Assembly (NCBI RefSeq): GCF_900496995.4 | Contig: NC_044027.1 | Span: forward strand, 15,710,743 to 15,774,742 | DNA from: Aquila chrysaetos chrysaetos | Taxonomy: Eukaryota; Chordata; Aves; Accipitriformes; Accipitridae | Reading direction: 5' to 3' | DNA length: 64,000 bases | Shown here: one piece after another, positions 41,171-52,800 of the stretch | Layout: every line of letters begins with the position of its first letter | Numbering within the stretch: position 1 is the first letter of the stretch | Notes under the pieces: model-generated | Databases searched by the model: none | What the model saw: only the letters and a program-made list of their open reading frames with translations | Told to the model about the DNA's origin: nothing | Translations under genes and position numbers: made by a program

Positions 41171-43852
41171 CTGGAGATGAGATACAAATGCCACTGCTTC
41201 AGCTCAAGTTGAGGACACAGCGGCCATTTTCTAAGATATTCCATGTTTTTGCCTATCACAGTTCCTTGGAAGTGCCTCTTTCTGCTCTAGGTTAGGGTTT
41301 TAAAACAATGATTGGAAATTTCACGGCAAGTAATCTGTCATTCCGGCTCTCAAGAATCCTGGATACTCAAAAGCCAAGAGTTTCTCTTGAGGTGATGCAG
41401 ACAGTGCTGCTACTGTTTATATACGTGACACGACGTGTGGAGAAATCCCTATTACATGTCCAATGCTCCAGGTTCAGAAGCATTTCAAGACCTATTCCAG
41501 ATCCAATCCCAAGGTAGCATGTTTTACTTGTAATTTTTATTTCTATTTTTAAAAAAGCATCTAAAAAAGCCTAACCTTAAACCTTAGCATCTGTTAAAAT
41601 TCTTTGCTGTGGTTTACTGTTATGCTGATTCTGGACATTAGTCAGGAAAAAACTGTGAAACTTTTGAGTGCTTTCTCTGCATTGAATCGGTGAGCCCAAA
41701 CATAGCCCTGTGTCCAGGCATTGCTGAAGGAACTGTAACTTAAAATGTGTTTATGGCTCTCAGACACTGGGGACTTTCCTGCCAAGATTCAAAAGTGCAG
41801 CAACAGGGCTGGGATCACCAATATTAAATTTTGAAAGTATTTCCTATTAGCAGGCATGTGGCTGAGCGCTTCCAGCAAATGGCAGAAGGGTAGCAGAAGC
41901 ACAACCCTTGCTCAACACAGTCTCTAAATCACCATAAGCTGAGCTTGAAAGGTAGGTATCCTTCCTCTTGATAAGCCACTACAAGTAGGGTTAATACTGT
42001 TATTGCTCAAGAACACTGGAAAAAGTTAAGAAGACACAAATACTCTACCTCGGTCTCTATTTCTGGGCAGATACCAGGTAGAATATAATTGCTAACATCT
42101 TTTTATAGTAGCTGAAGATAAAAAGAGGTTAATTCACTCTGAGGTAGGCTTTGGTTATTTCTAGCTTCCAAAATGCCAGAATTTGGCTTCCCTGAATTCA
42201 CAGCTCAAGGTTCACTCAACTAGTCAGCAGGCTTCAGCAAGACAGAGGATTTTTATCACCAGAGTCCTGTAGCAGTGCTGCAGTCCAGCTCAGCCTGCCC
42301 AGACAGCTGACACCAAAAAGAATTCTGACAATGTTTCTGCTTTGCCAAAGGCTCCCAACAATCGCTAAAAGCTCTTTTGCAAACATGTATTTAAATTTCC
42401 TGCCACGGTAATTCTAATTCTGAGTAAATGTCTCCTGTGCCCCAACACAAAACCAGTTTATCCCTCTTCCTGCACAGCCAAATTTTCTGAAACTGTTAGG
42501 ATAAATGCAAAACAGAGGAGAGAAGCAGAGTCTCTGTGTCTCTGCACAGAACTGCACTACAGCTCCAGCTGGTACAATGATGTGGACACAGAGTTCATTC
42601 CACAAGAGCACAGCTGAAGGCCACCCTCCTCACTGCTCTGTAGCCAGCAGTGCAGGTTTAACATAATGCCAAGGATTAGATACATCATCTAAAACAATTC
42701 AATTCACAATGAATTTGGAAGGAATAAAACCCAGAGTTTGGAAGAAGGAAGCGTGTTAACTGGAGCAGATACTGAACAAGCTAATCCTAATGATAAGAAA
42801 CGCAAAGATGTGTGAATTATTTGCTTCATACTGTTAATTTCTTCTGAACAACTGCATCAATTATTACTAAAACAAAGAGAACAGTTACAGCAAATCACTG
42901 TTGCTGTCACAAGTTAATGTTGCACCTCGAGTAAGACATTTGAATAATCATGTACAACTTTGGGACAAACCCAGTTTTTATGGCCTTAATCTTTGAGGGT
43001 TCAGTATTTGCCTTTGATTCAATAGGATGCATTTAACCATTAGAAAAGTAAAATAGTGGTTTAAAATTTAAGTGTGAGGAATCGTAAAAACAGAGCACAA
43101 GTGAAGTTGCAAATCCACACCAATTCCAGCAGGTATTTAGTAAGATATTTCATTGTTACTTTTTCCCTGAAAAACAAGGCTGGATAAGACAGTAAACCTG
43201 AAGGTCACTGCTGAAACAAGGTGATGTGACTGCCAGTGAGATGAACTGCCACATTTGAGAACCCAATCTTACAGTGACTCCGTGACTCATAAATGAGTTT
43301 GCTCTACTGAGCAGGAAATATATTAACATCTCACAGCAGACAGAACCATCACAGGAGCTGGGGGAAGTAAAACGCAGCAAGTTTTCCATTTTCCCCGGCT
43401 GGGAAGCCTTCAAAATTCCCATGGGAATGTCTGAAAACCATCTGCATTTAGGCTAGGTTTCAGACATCTTCCCTCAGCGTTCTTTTACCAACCAATTTAG
43501 TGACCATTAAAATGTTAGACCTGAGCTACTTGCTGCTGTAGATTTCAGGCTCCAAGATTTTCAAATGCCCTATTCTGAGAACAGGAGCTTGCTGCAGCAG
43601 GTAGGTAAGTTGGTACTTGAGTAGCTATGAAAGTTTTAACTTTTCTTTTAAGGAGTCCCTAAGCAAGAGTACAATATTCCTGAGTTTCCTTAGATTTCTA
43701 TGAAGTCTACCTGGCGCTTTCATCTCACTGGCAGTCTTGAAAAATGTTAAACATCAGACATGAGTGCTAACCTTTCCCCAGTGACGGGATCAATCCTCCG
43801 TTGAGACAGTCGTTCCATGATGGATTCATAGGGGAGATTAAAGAAAAATACC
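40924..43852 (-). CDS. AK8: AK8, adenylate kinase 8 (last two coding exons)
   Basis: AK8 is a nucleoside monophosphate kinase with two tandem adenylate kinase domains, linked to cilia and flagella. Two 3' exons are certain on the minus strand: 43852-43772 and 41170-40924 (stop TAA 40926-40924). They encode the end of the second kinase domain. The first contains [20 protein letters not shown] and then DPVTGER, the LID-region signature; the second begins [14 protein letters not shown]. The C-terminus reads [13 protein letters not shown] and [13 protein letters not shown], close to mammalian AK8. The junction (AG|A, Arg) is in phase. The domain's P-loop and the whole first kinase domain lie upstream, in the unresolved part of the window or beyond it. 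The gene converges on GTF3C4. The identification is from remembered similarity to human AK8 (about 479 residues). Confidence 0.93.
41171..43771 (-). other. AK8 terminal intron
   Basis: 2.6 kb between the last two exons. AT-rich, no recognised repeat and no exon. Confidence 0.7.
43772..43852 (-). CDS. AK8: AK8 penultimate coding exon
   Basis: 81 nt from acceptor TCTCCATAG| to donor GGGAAAG|GTTAGC. It starts with the third base of a codon and encodes [20 protein letters not shown] plus DPVTGE and two bases of Arg. RRIDPVTGE is the conserved LID entry of adenylate kinases. Confidence 0.94.
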
Positions 43853-45021
43853 CTATGGAGAACATAACAATTAAGTGCATTAACATCCTGAGAACATCAC
43901 TTGTGACCTTCAGAGTATGAGTTAATCCTTACCCAAACGAACGGCACACACAGAGGTGGAAGTGACAGTACCACTCAAAACTGCAACATCAGAAAACGTT
44001 AGCATACGCACAGGACCTCTCTTCTCTGGTTCTTCTCCTCACATCTTGTTTAGTCTCCAACCTCATCAAGGCAGAAGCTCTTTGACACACGGTATGTGTG
44101 GTGCTGTGTGCACGGACAGGGCTTAACGGAAAATACAGTGTGGACACCAGTGACTGAATTGCAGCTGGAGCCTGCCTCAGAGTCTGTCATAGCTTGCTCG
44201 CAATCCAGCAGTTACCTCTGAACTTCCTCTGGACCCAGCTTCTCAACCCAACTAGCAAATACAATCACAATGACACTTTGCAAAAGGTAAATAAAAAATT
44301 GCTACCGTTCCTGTCAAGGACCAAAAAAGAGCTCGTCTGCCTGTATTATGCATTCTTCCCTAACAACAGTACTGCACAACTTGGTGCCCATGAAAGGCAT
44401 TTTCCTCTTGCTGTTTCAGTCCACTTCCACTTGTTTTGCCCTTGCCTCCCCACACAGCCCCACAGTGTGAGTCCTCCTGTCTCCCACTCCTGTCCTGCAT
44501 CCTTAAAAGCAGAATGAGTACTAAGACTTAATACGTGCTGCATTGTGATTCTGACAATCCCCTGTCCCTGCCGTTAGCGTTGACCTGCAGAGAACAGCAC
44601 CAGGGCACAGAAGGCAGCTCAGTACAGCATAACCCACTCGACAATCAGCCTTGCTGTTGAGACTGCTAAAGAGGAAATATTAATGCTTGATTTTAAGATG
44701 AAAATCTGCAATTCCCATTGAGTCTGAACAAGACGTAGTTGCTCAGCATCTTAAAAAGTCAGACCCTCAGTGCCAGTGGTGTGGGTTCCATGCTATGAAG
44801 AGCTTTTCACCAGAGGATGGAGTGGCACTTGCCAACTCGCTTCATACAGGTTACACAAAAGCCCTGATTTGAATCAAGGATGCAGAACCAGAAAACAATA
44901 TACACCACTATTGACCCCAGTCACATTACACTGTTGCATATAAACTGTTGTACCCATCTCCCATTGACTCCTCCTTGGCATTTTGGTTCCTTATAATGGT
45001 CCTGTTAATTTTATATTCTAG

Positions 45022-45133
45022 TTCAAAAGCTCTTCAACAGAAAATTCTCGATGAACTGCTGAGAATGAGTGAGTCCCCTGTCCCCCAGCTATTGGAGACC
45101 AAAGCAGATCTGGACAAAGATCACATTCAATGA
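45022..45133 (+). other. Unassigned plus-strand terminal-exon-like ORF
   Basis: A strong acceptor (AATTTTATATTCTAG|) is followed by an open frame beginning SKALQQKILDELLRMSESPV and ending ADLDKDHIQ at a TGA (45131-45133). The composition (heptad-like hydrophobics, acidic tail) looks protein-like. I do not recognise the sequence and no partner exon was found, so it is not called a gene. Confidence 0.25.
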
Positions 45134-48100
45134 TTAATTCAGAACAAAACAAAAAATAAGGCTTCCTTTGAAAACTTATGAAAATAAACTTTTACCAAGC
45201 ACAGCCTGAAGGCTGTAAATACATCTTTCTTTATAATACACCTTCTCCTGCTGCTGCCTTCAAGGCCAGGCTTCCTATTTTCGTTTTTGTCTGCCTCTCA
45301 CAATAGATACTGTATGCTTTAGACATTCACCAAAGGAACATTTTACACTGACTGGGTGGGATCAGACCAGATGAAAGGCTGAGCTTTACCTTGGCATGCA
45401 CATAGCAGATTACTAGAATCCTTTGTAGGATTTAAAGTTATGAAAATCATCTCTCTTTTCAAATGTTTACAGATAATGACTTCTATTCACACTGTGGTAA
45501 CAAAATAACAGCCAGGAATAAAACATTCAAGATCTCGGAGATTCCAAAGACAGGAAAAGAACAACAGTTTCAACACTCTTTTATCCCTTACACTCTTAAC
45601 ATTTTGTTTTTCTTTGTTTCTGTTGCCCAACAATGGCACAAAACCGTGATTGTCAGAACAGGTAACATCTGATGATATGTCTCAAGATGAATATTCTAGT
45701 AGAGAGGAACAACATTTATACAGTCATGATAATTGATACAGCTTCCTATTATATTCTGAAATAAACAAAACCACTAAAGGATTATAACCTGGCATATCAA
45801 GAAAGCTTGTCGTAATTCATAGTTACTAACTCAAAAAGTATTATGGTATTTGAAACAGAAGAGCCTAAAAAACTCCACTTAAAAAGCTGCCAACAAAATG
45901 AACTCTGAAAGCCTTGTCTGAGATTCCCTTCTTTTTTATACAAGATGCTTCTTATTATCCAGTCTGGTGTCACCATTAAAGAAGAGTGTAGGGGGAAGAT
46001 GTGGGAGATTATAGACATGCCTGCTACTAGTATAGATTCTTTTTCCCCACTTGCATTGTATAACGGCACACACAGAATATACTATACAACAGCACAGACT
46101 CCTAATCCAACAGTCCTTCCCGTGGAAGGTGGGATGCCTTACCCTGCCATACCGTACATCTCCTTTAGATAAGAGAAAACAACACTCCCCAGGGCTGTCA
46201 GTTTAAAATCGTTCAGAAGCAGGAAAAAAAGATGAAGGGGAAAACTACTGACAGAACTACTGTCTAGACTTAAAATACTTCCAATTAGAAAGCTTTATTA
46301 TCATTTTGAAGGAGACACATACCACACACAGTCTATTATGCAGCCCCAGGAGGCTTACTCACATGAGTAAAGCCTATTTACATGTATGCACTCTCTGTGA
46401 AGGGCTAGCCTTGGGTATATGATACATCTCCTTCAGCCCCTCAAGGTATTTCTGAGCAACATTTTGCCCGTGTCCCTCTCTCAGCTGCTATGACTCTGAT
46501 CACATAACTTGACCCTCCAACCATCCAGGTAACATGTTTGTTGGATTTCTCTTGGAAATCCTCATAAGATAGAGGGCTGCATCCACAACCTTGATCCAGC
46601 ATTGAGAGCAGTAACTGGAACAACTCCTTACAATTACTGGATTCATCTTCAAGCACAGCTTGGCCCCTTTCACATATTAAGTGTAATTTTTTTCGCATAA
46701 ATGCATCCTTTGTAAAGCTCACTTTAGGAATCAGCCAGGCTTTGTATGTTGTAATGTTTCACAACTTCTATCAAGGGGAAATATGAAACAGATGTCATCA
46801 GAATTGGTAGACAGGGAGGCGAGGAAACACAGCCTCATATCAAAGTATACTACATTATACTGCTAGATTAGCATCTAGCGCAGCTTCTCTTTCAGAGTTG
46901 GCAAGCTGTTAGTTCAGCTCTGCAACAGGTGAATAACGTTAATCAGCAGCAACACGAGGTGTGCACTGGGGAGGGCTGGGCAGAGATGCACCAAGAATCC
47001 TCACTCCTGCATCACAGCCTCAGCATCTACCTAGTGGCAACCAAAAATCATTGGCATCCAGGTACAAATTGGTGCTCTGTGGGGTATAACTCGGTAGAGC
47101 CTCTCAGCCCAGGTCTCTGAGGACAAATGTCCCCCTAACTACCACTGAGTGGCAACATTGCTGCTAGATGCAGGACTGAAGCCAAGTGATTCGTAAGCAA
47201 AGCTCTGTCCTCTCTCCTTTGTTCTCTCTCCCAGGAGAGGGATGTGAGAGAAGGTCCAGTCCTGTCAGCTAGCTTTCACAGATAATAAAACCGTGAACAC
47301 AAATGTTAAAAGGAAAAAAAACCCCTTGTGTCAGAATCCTGCCTCTTCCTCACTGTACTTGACATCACTTATCTAATCTATTACAGCTTTCAGATACATT
47401 AGAGAGATTAAATTCCAACAAATTAATAATGTTGATGACACCTTCACTGTGTACCTAGTCAAATGAGAACTAGTTGCCTTTGGATGATGATGAAATATAA
47501 AAGGCCTCTAACAGCTGGAATATAACATTGTTTTCCTACCAGCCATCTGGCATTCCAAAAGGGTATTCCAATCGCTTCTGGCTTCTGACTATTCAGAAAG
47601 CATCATCTAAGATCCTAGAGGTCACCAGGGCATCCTGATGGCTTCCCTTTGCAAACGGAGAGAGGAGAATGTAAAAGTATGGGTGGCAGAAGTTTTGTTT
47701 CGCATCTGATCGTGAGACAGCATTTTGGGGAAAATATGTCACAACTATACAATAGGTGAAGAAAGGTTTTTTGACCTACAGAACAGCATTCATCTAATCC
47801 TGAACTGCATTTGTTCCAGATGGCAACCAACCTAGTTAATCCAAGTTATTAACAATTGACGGTGCTCAGTTGTCCTCAGGAGAATTTTTTTGGTGATGGT
47901 TTTCCTGTTTTGTGGATATAATGTCACCGACTTAAAGCACCTATAATGGAAAAATTACGAGTGTTGCCCTAAGACAAGCAAGTGCTGTGTGCCTGAATTC
48001 TGGTATCACTGAGCTATGGATTAAGGCACACTCCTCCTCTGTACTGACAGTCACTCTTCCAGGATGGCTCCACTGCCTTGCCAGCTGCCTTCACATCTCA

Positions 48101-49018
48101 AGAAAACTAAAGCTCTGCCTGTAAGCCACGGCCTTCCACCAGTTTTGGTCCTGTAATTTAAACATAGCTGTTTTATGAGGCTGACCTAGACGGATCCAGA
48201 TGTTGACTGTTCTAGACCTGAGCTATTTACTTATGTCAGATTCTCATCCTTGGCATTTCCCATTACCTGGAGTTGCTCTGGATTGACATTGGTGGAGGGG
48301 AGCCCAAAGCCAAGCCCTTCTTGTAAAATTACTGTCTGTGAAACTTGACCTATACCATTAAATCTAATTGAATACATACCTTGTTTTCATTTAAGGGTGA
48401 AAAGACAATGCAACATGATATCTGAGACAGAATCCTGACTCCCTAGCTGGCTTCTAAAAACAGACACTACTGACTTGCTTGTGGCTATACCAGGGCCAGA
48501 TCAAGCCTTGCAATAAAGTTAGGATGCTTGAATTAAAAAGAAGATACAACACCAGACAACACTGGGCCACTTTTAATGTAGCATTTAAACTTTTGAGTTG
48601 AAACTGCAACTTTAAAAATAGTAAGCTATTAATCTTTCCCTTATTTTCTTGACTCCTATATATCTTCTCCCTCGTAGGCAGGTACCAGCTGCCATATTCC
48701 CATTCTTCACGCTCTGCACTCTGCAAAAAAAAGAGGCCCCTGCTGGCCAATTCTTGTTTAAAATTGTGCATAATTGATAGTGGCAAATCTACCCCAGCTG
48801 TGTCTAAAACCTCTCCAGGGGCAAGAAAAACACTCTTTGTGACTGTCATTAACTACTAAATTAGCAAGTGCTCCTGGCAGTTTACAACGTACCACATCAG
48901 TCTGCTTTAAAAAAAAAAGAACGTGAAGATCAGATGCCTGTGTGATCTCAAAGTTACAGCAAACTTTGCTGGCAGAACTTTGATGGAATCCCAGCTAAAT
49001 CAGCAAAAGAGAATGGGA

Positions 49019-49081
49019 AAGAGAGAGCAAGAGTGAGAGAGCGGAAGAAAGAGAGAGGAAGGAGAGGAAAGAGAGAAAGGG
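49019..49081 (+). repeat. GA-rich low-complexity tract
   Basis: Purine-only or nearly so for about 60 bases (GAGAGAG, GGAAGGAG and similar) in presumed AK8 intron. Confidence 0.75.
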
Positions 49082-50859
49082 ACACAAAGTTACCCTCTTT
49101 TCCAGGCAGACAAATAGAAAATGTCAAATTCAAGGTTAGAAAATTGAGCCTTTCATAAGGCACAGTACATCTTACTCAATATAGCGATATCAATACAGTG
49201 TTATCTGATGCTATGGCACAATTCCCCATGGAAAATAACTCTCCTGGAGGACTTAGTTCTGGCAATGCAATGGCTACAATTTTTGTAATTGAGTTATAAA
49301 GCTGAAAAAGAGATGAGGCTGTTGAAGTGTATGGATGCAGTAGCTCTCTAAAAGGCTACCCCAGGTAAAATCCTTATGTGATCACTGGCACAAATGCAAG
49401 CTCCTCCCTTTGGTTCATAAAACAGCCAAAGCAGGCGGAGAAGGAAATAACACAGTTCTCGCAAAAGGATGGAAAAGCCCTGGGGGGCATTATGGAGTGA
49501 CTGAACTGGCAGAGAAACAAGTACCATCTCTAGCAACTATCCTGAATTTGCCTAAACTGTAAGACCCGTTGTTAAAATTGACCACTTTTTTTGTTTTAAA
49601 AGTTTCCAAAAATGCATAAAACTGTACAAACTTCTGGATCGCACAGGGACCACAAGCCAGACAGGAGTGAGATGGCAGGCTTGGCCAACATACAAGAAAA
49701 ATCTGCATTGAAAAAGGTCTTTTTCTTAGGTAGCACCATTGAATTATCACAATAATACGGCAAATCAAGTTAGTGGTTCAAGCTGACATGTACATGGAAG
49801 TTCAGATTTGAATCCAAGTGACTAATGCCAGCTAAAGCCAAGTCATCTTGTCTTTATTGACTTTCTAGCTAGAGATACCTGACTTGGATCAATCAGTTCC
49901 CCTAAAGAATGCTCCCTTTCCTGTAGTATAAGGATACCTTGAACCTGAAACATTGGCTAAGCCTGTTCTCAAGAACTAGAGGCCCAGCCACAGGATCCCG
50001 AGCACATTATATTTCCATAATTCCACTCTGCATGCCCAAATCCCCTCTTAAAAATTAAACCGGTTACATATATCCCTTCTACCTTTTCCCCAGTCTTGTT
50101 CAGGTTTCTCTCAATGCAGCTATAAACCAGGTATTTTGCCCGCAGGTAACCAGACTACAGAGGATCTTCTGAAGCTGCACTACTGACTGGACATGGATCT
50201 TAGTTTACTATCTACCCTAAATACTGCTTCTGTGTGTCTCTGCAATGGATGAAATGATCTTTATCTCTTATTTATGGAAGGAGCTGTTGGGAGGTTTTAT
50301 TCACTGATGTCTTTCAAATTCTGTGATATCTTCCGATGAAAGATGCTCGATTCTATTTTGGGAAGTAATTTCACCCTCTAGGTTTTGACCATAAGGGAAA
50401 ATTCATTGCATTAACACTAAAACACAGGTTAATTGGCACCAGTGTTTTGCTCATCGAGCTCCTATAATGATTCATATGATGACAAGCTATTTCCAGACAC
50501 TGGATCTTTCTTTTCAAATGGATGCATTTCTGTCGAATAACTACAAAAGGCAGCTAAGTGGGCCACTATTCCCAGGACATGGCTTCTGGCCAGGGGAGCG
50601 AGATGAACAACATCCTTCGTAGCTGCAGATGTTCCTTCCCTTCACCAGCAGTGCAGAGTAATGACTCTTGTTAGATGTTTTCCACCCACCAGTTAGATGC
50701 GCTCAGCCTCCAACAGCCGAGACAGTCGAGGTGGCAGGGTCCCTCCCGCATCCCACCCCACCAGCCTGGTATCTCAGCAGCATCTCAGCGGGTGCCACAC
50801 CAGCTTACGCAGGGGGAACAGGCGCAGCCCTGCCAGGTAGCACTGTCTGTCTGTTTTAC

Positions 50860-50945
50860 AGAACAATGGGCTGGATCTTGAGCTGGGATAAAGCAAAGTA
50901 GCTCCACTGGCATCACGCAGATTTACACCAGCAAAGAACCCCAGG
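50860..50945 (+). repeat. Amniote ancient repeat-like fragment
   Basis: GGGCTGGATCTTGAGCTGGG, AGTAGCTCCACTGGCATCAC and CAGATTTACACCAGC recall a hairpin-type amniote repeat (GGATC...CAGCTGGTGTAAATC...TAGCTCCATTGAC). I cannot name the family. Confidence 0.35.
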
Positions 50946-51839
50946 CCTTTTGGCAGCGAGAGCCATTCCACGCGACAGTGGTCTGAAGAGCTACCGGCTG
51001 TGTAAACGTTACATAAGCACAGCGAAAGGCACACATATACAGAGCAAATGTTTTCATACTAGGGGCTTCAATGCATTTTTAAAGCTTCTTTTGAAAAGGC
51101 AATATTAACTCTTCCCATATGTAATAAGTGGCTTGGATGCATTAGTACCTCCATTCAAAACTACTTTACATTTCTCCCCTCATTTTTATTCTTTGCCTCC
51201 TTCTTACTCTCAGCTGTTATTCTAGCATCTTTGCATTCCCCCTGGAGTTCATTCCAGCGGTGCTTTATGAATCACAGAATAAGATGGCAGCCAGCACTGC
51301 TTTAGAGTAATGTGGCTGGCATGATTTCCACTATCCTCAAGGTTAATCAAACTCAGTCTCAGATAATCGAAAGCCTCGGCGGCCCCAGAGGCCCGAGGTC
51401 AGGAACCTAAACCCGCTTCCCCAAATGCAGTCATGTTTCCTTAGATGCTTGCAACCTTCCCCTGCAATAATTAGATTCTGGAAATCAAATCTTGAGTGGA
51501 GCAAGAACTCCAGGGTTAAGCACTAGCAAACTCATATCAGAATTGATGCCTTTGCTACCTGTCTGCAGCTTTTCTCTAGCACCTCCAGCTCCTAACAAGA
51601 AAACCCATAGTCTTCTTCCTTATTAAATAAATGGAATCAAATTCATAGTAAATGATGTTTAATCTTAAGTGTTCCTATAAAATGCTACATTAAACTCCCC
51701 CCACCCCCATCATTTAAACACTAACTTTTGTTGTTGGTAGGATATTTGGTATGTAAAATAAAGTAAATAAAAGAACTGACACCAAAAAAGTGTATGATTT
51801 GGGGGCAAGGGGAGGGAATAAAAGAATGGATTATAATGT

Positions 51840-52800
51840 GTCATTTTATATATGTGTCAAAGGAAACCAATTTCATAATAGGGAATAAAAATTCCCTGTT
51901 TAAATACTGTCAAATAAATCCTCAAATGTAATAGGGTTCACTTCTGGGGAAAAGAAAACTAAATCTGATTAAATATTAATGTGGCGTAGTATTAATTAAG
52001 AGAGAAAAAAGTCCATCAAGAGAACCCCAATATGTTTACTGTGTCCCCAGGAAGCTGGAAAATTTCACAATCAAGTGTGTAAATGTTCTAAAAAAGGGTC
52101 CTGAATATTTTATGAATATTTGTCATAAAACAGAAATAATAACCACTGTGCAGAGCTATTAGAATTAATATTTATGCTGCCCGCCATGAAATATTCATGG
52201 GGACAGAGAAAGGGGGGCCCGTAAGACAAGAATTAATTTACATTGGGCTTGGTTTACCCGCTGGCTTGATGTTTAAAGACGGGTTGACAAGCCTCCATAT
52301 GAATCCGTCAGTCACTTGCAGCAGTAGGTGGGGTGAAGGCAGGGGGAGGCGGGGGGAAACGGGTCCAAGCTGCTGACAGCTCACAGATTGAGTTTCTGAC
52401 AGCCCTTAAAAAACCTAAACGGCCCCCCACCTTTTTTTCCTTCTTCCATTGCCCAAGGCGCTCTGTACTGCCACCATTCATCCGATCTCCCCTTCCATCT
52501 GCTGAAATTAAGGAATTAATGAGCGCTATACACTTTACAGCGGGCCCCAGGAATGTTTACTGGTGATTAAATTATAATGCAGCCAAGCTGTATAATTCAT
52601 GAACCAATTAAAGGAAGTGTTAGTTGATTTGATGGGATGAGGACGTACAAAAAGCATTTAACTAATAGGGAACCGTGGGCTGCCGGTCGCTTTGGCTTTC
52701 TCGGATTACGCGGCTAATTGCTCTGCTTTATAGGGCTGTCACAGATAGCCATACATATTTCATTGTTCTCAAATACTTCAATTGTTTGCTTTCGTGTTGC
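51840..52800. promoter_or_regulatory. Candidate conserved non-coding element B
   Basis: Nearly 1 kb of dense homeodomain and forkhead-like words (AGAATTAATTTAC, GGAATTAATGAGC, GTGATTAAATTATAATG, CGGCTAATTG, ACCAATTAAAGG) with balanced composition, no repeat signature and no plausible exon. The centre, about 52160-52760, looks most constrained by eye. This is an inference from sequence texture only. Confidence 0.45.

Noticed and set aside
46441-46722. 93-codon minus-strand ORF with protein-like stretches (KELFQLLLSMLDQGCG)
   Set aside because: I considered an AK8 exon and a transposase relic, but it matches neither the AK8 kinase motifs nor a transposon family I can name, and stops occur just upstream. 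Left as presumed chance.
48454-48849. 131-codon minus-strand ORF
   Set aside because: No kinase motif, no splice structure and a low-complexity end. It does not fit AK8 and shows no domain.
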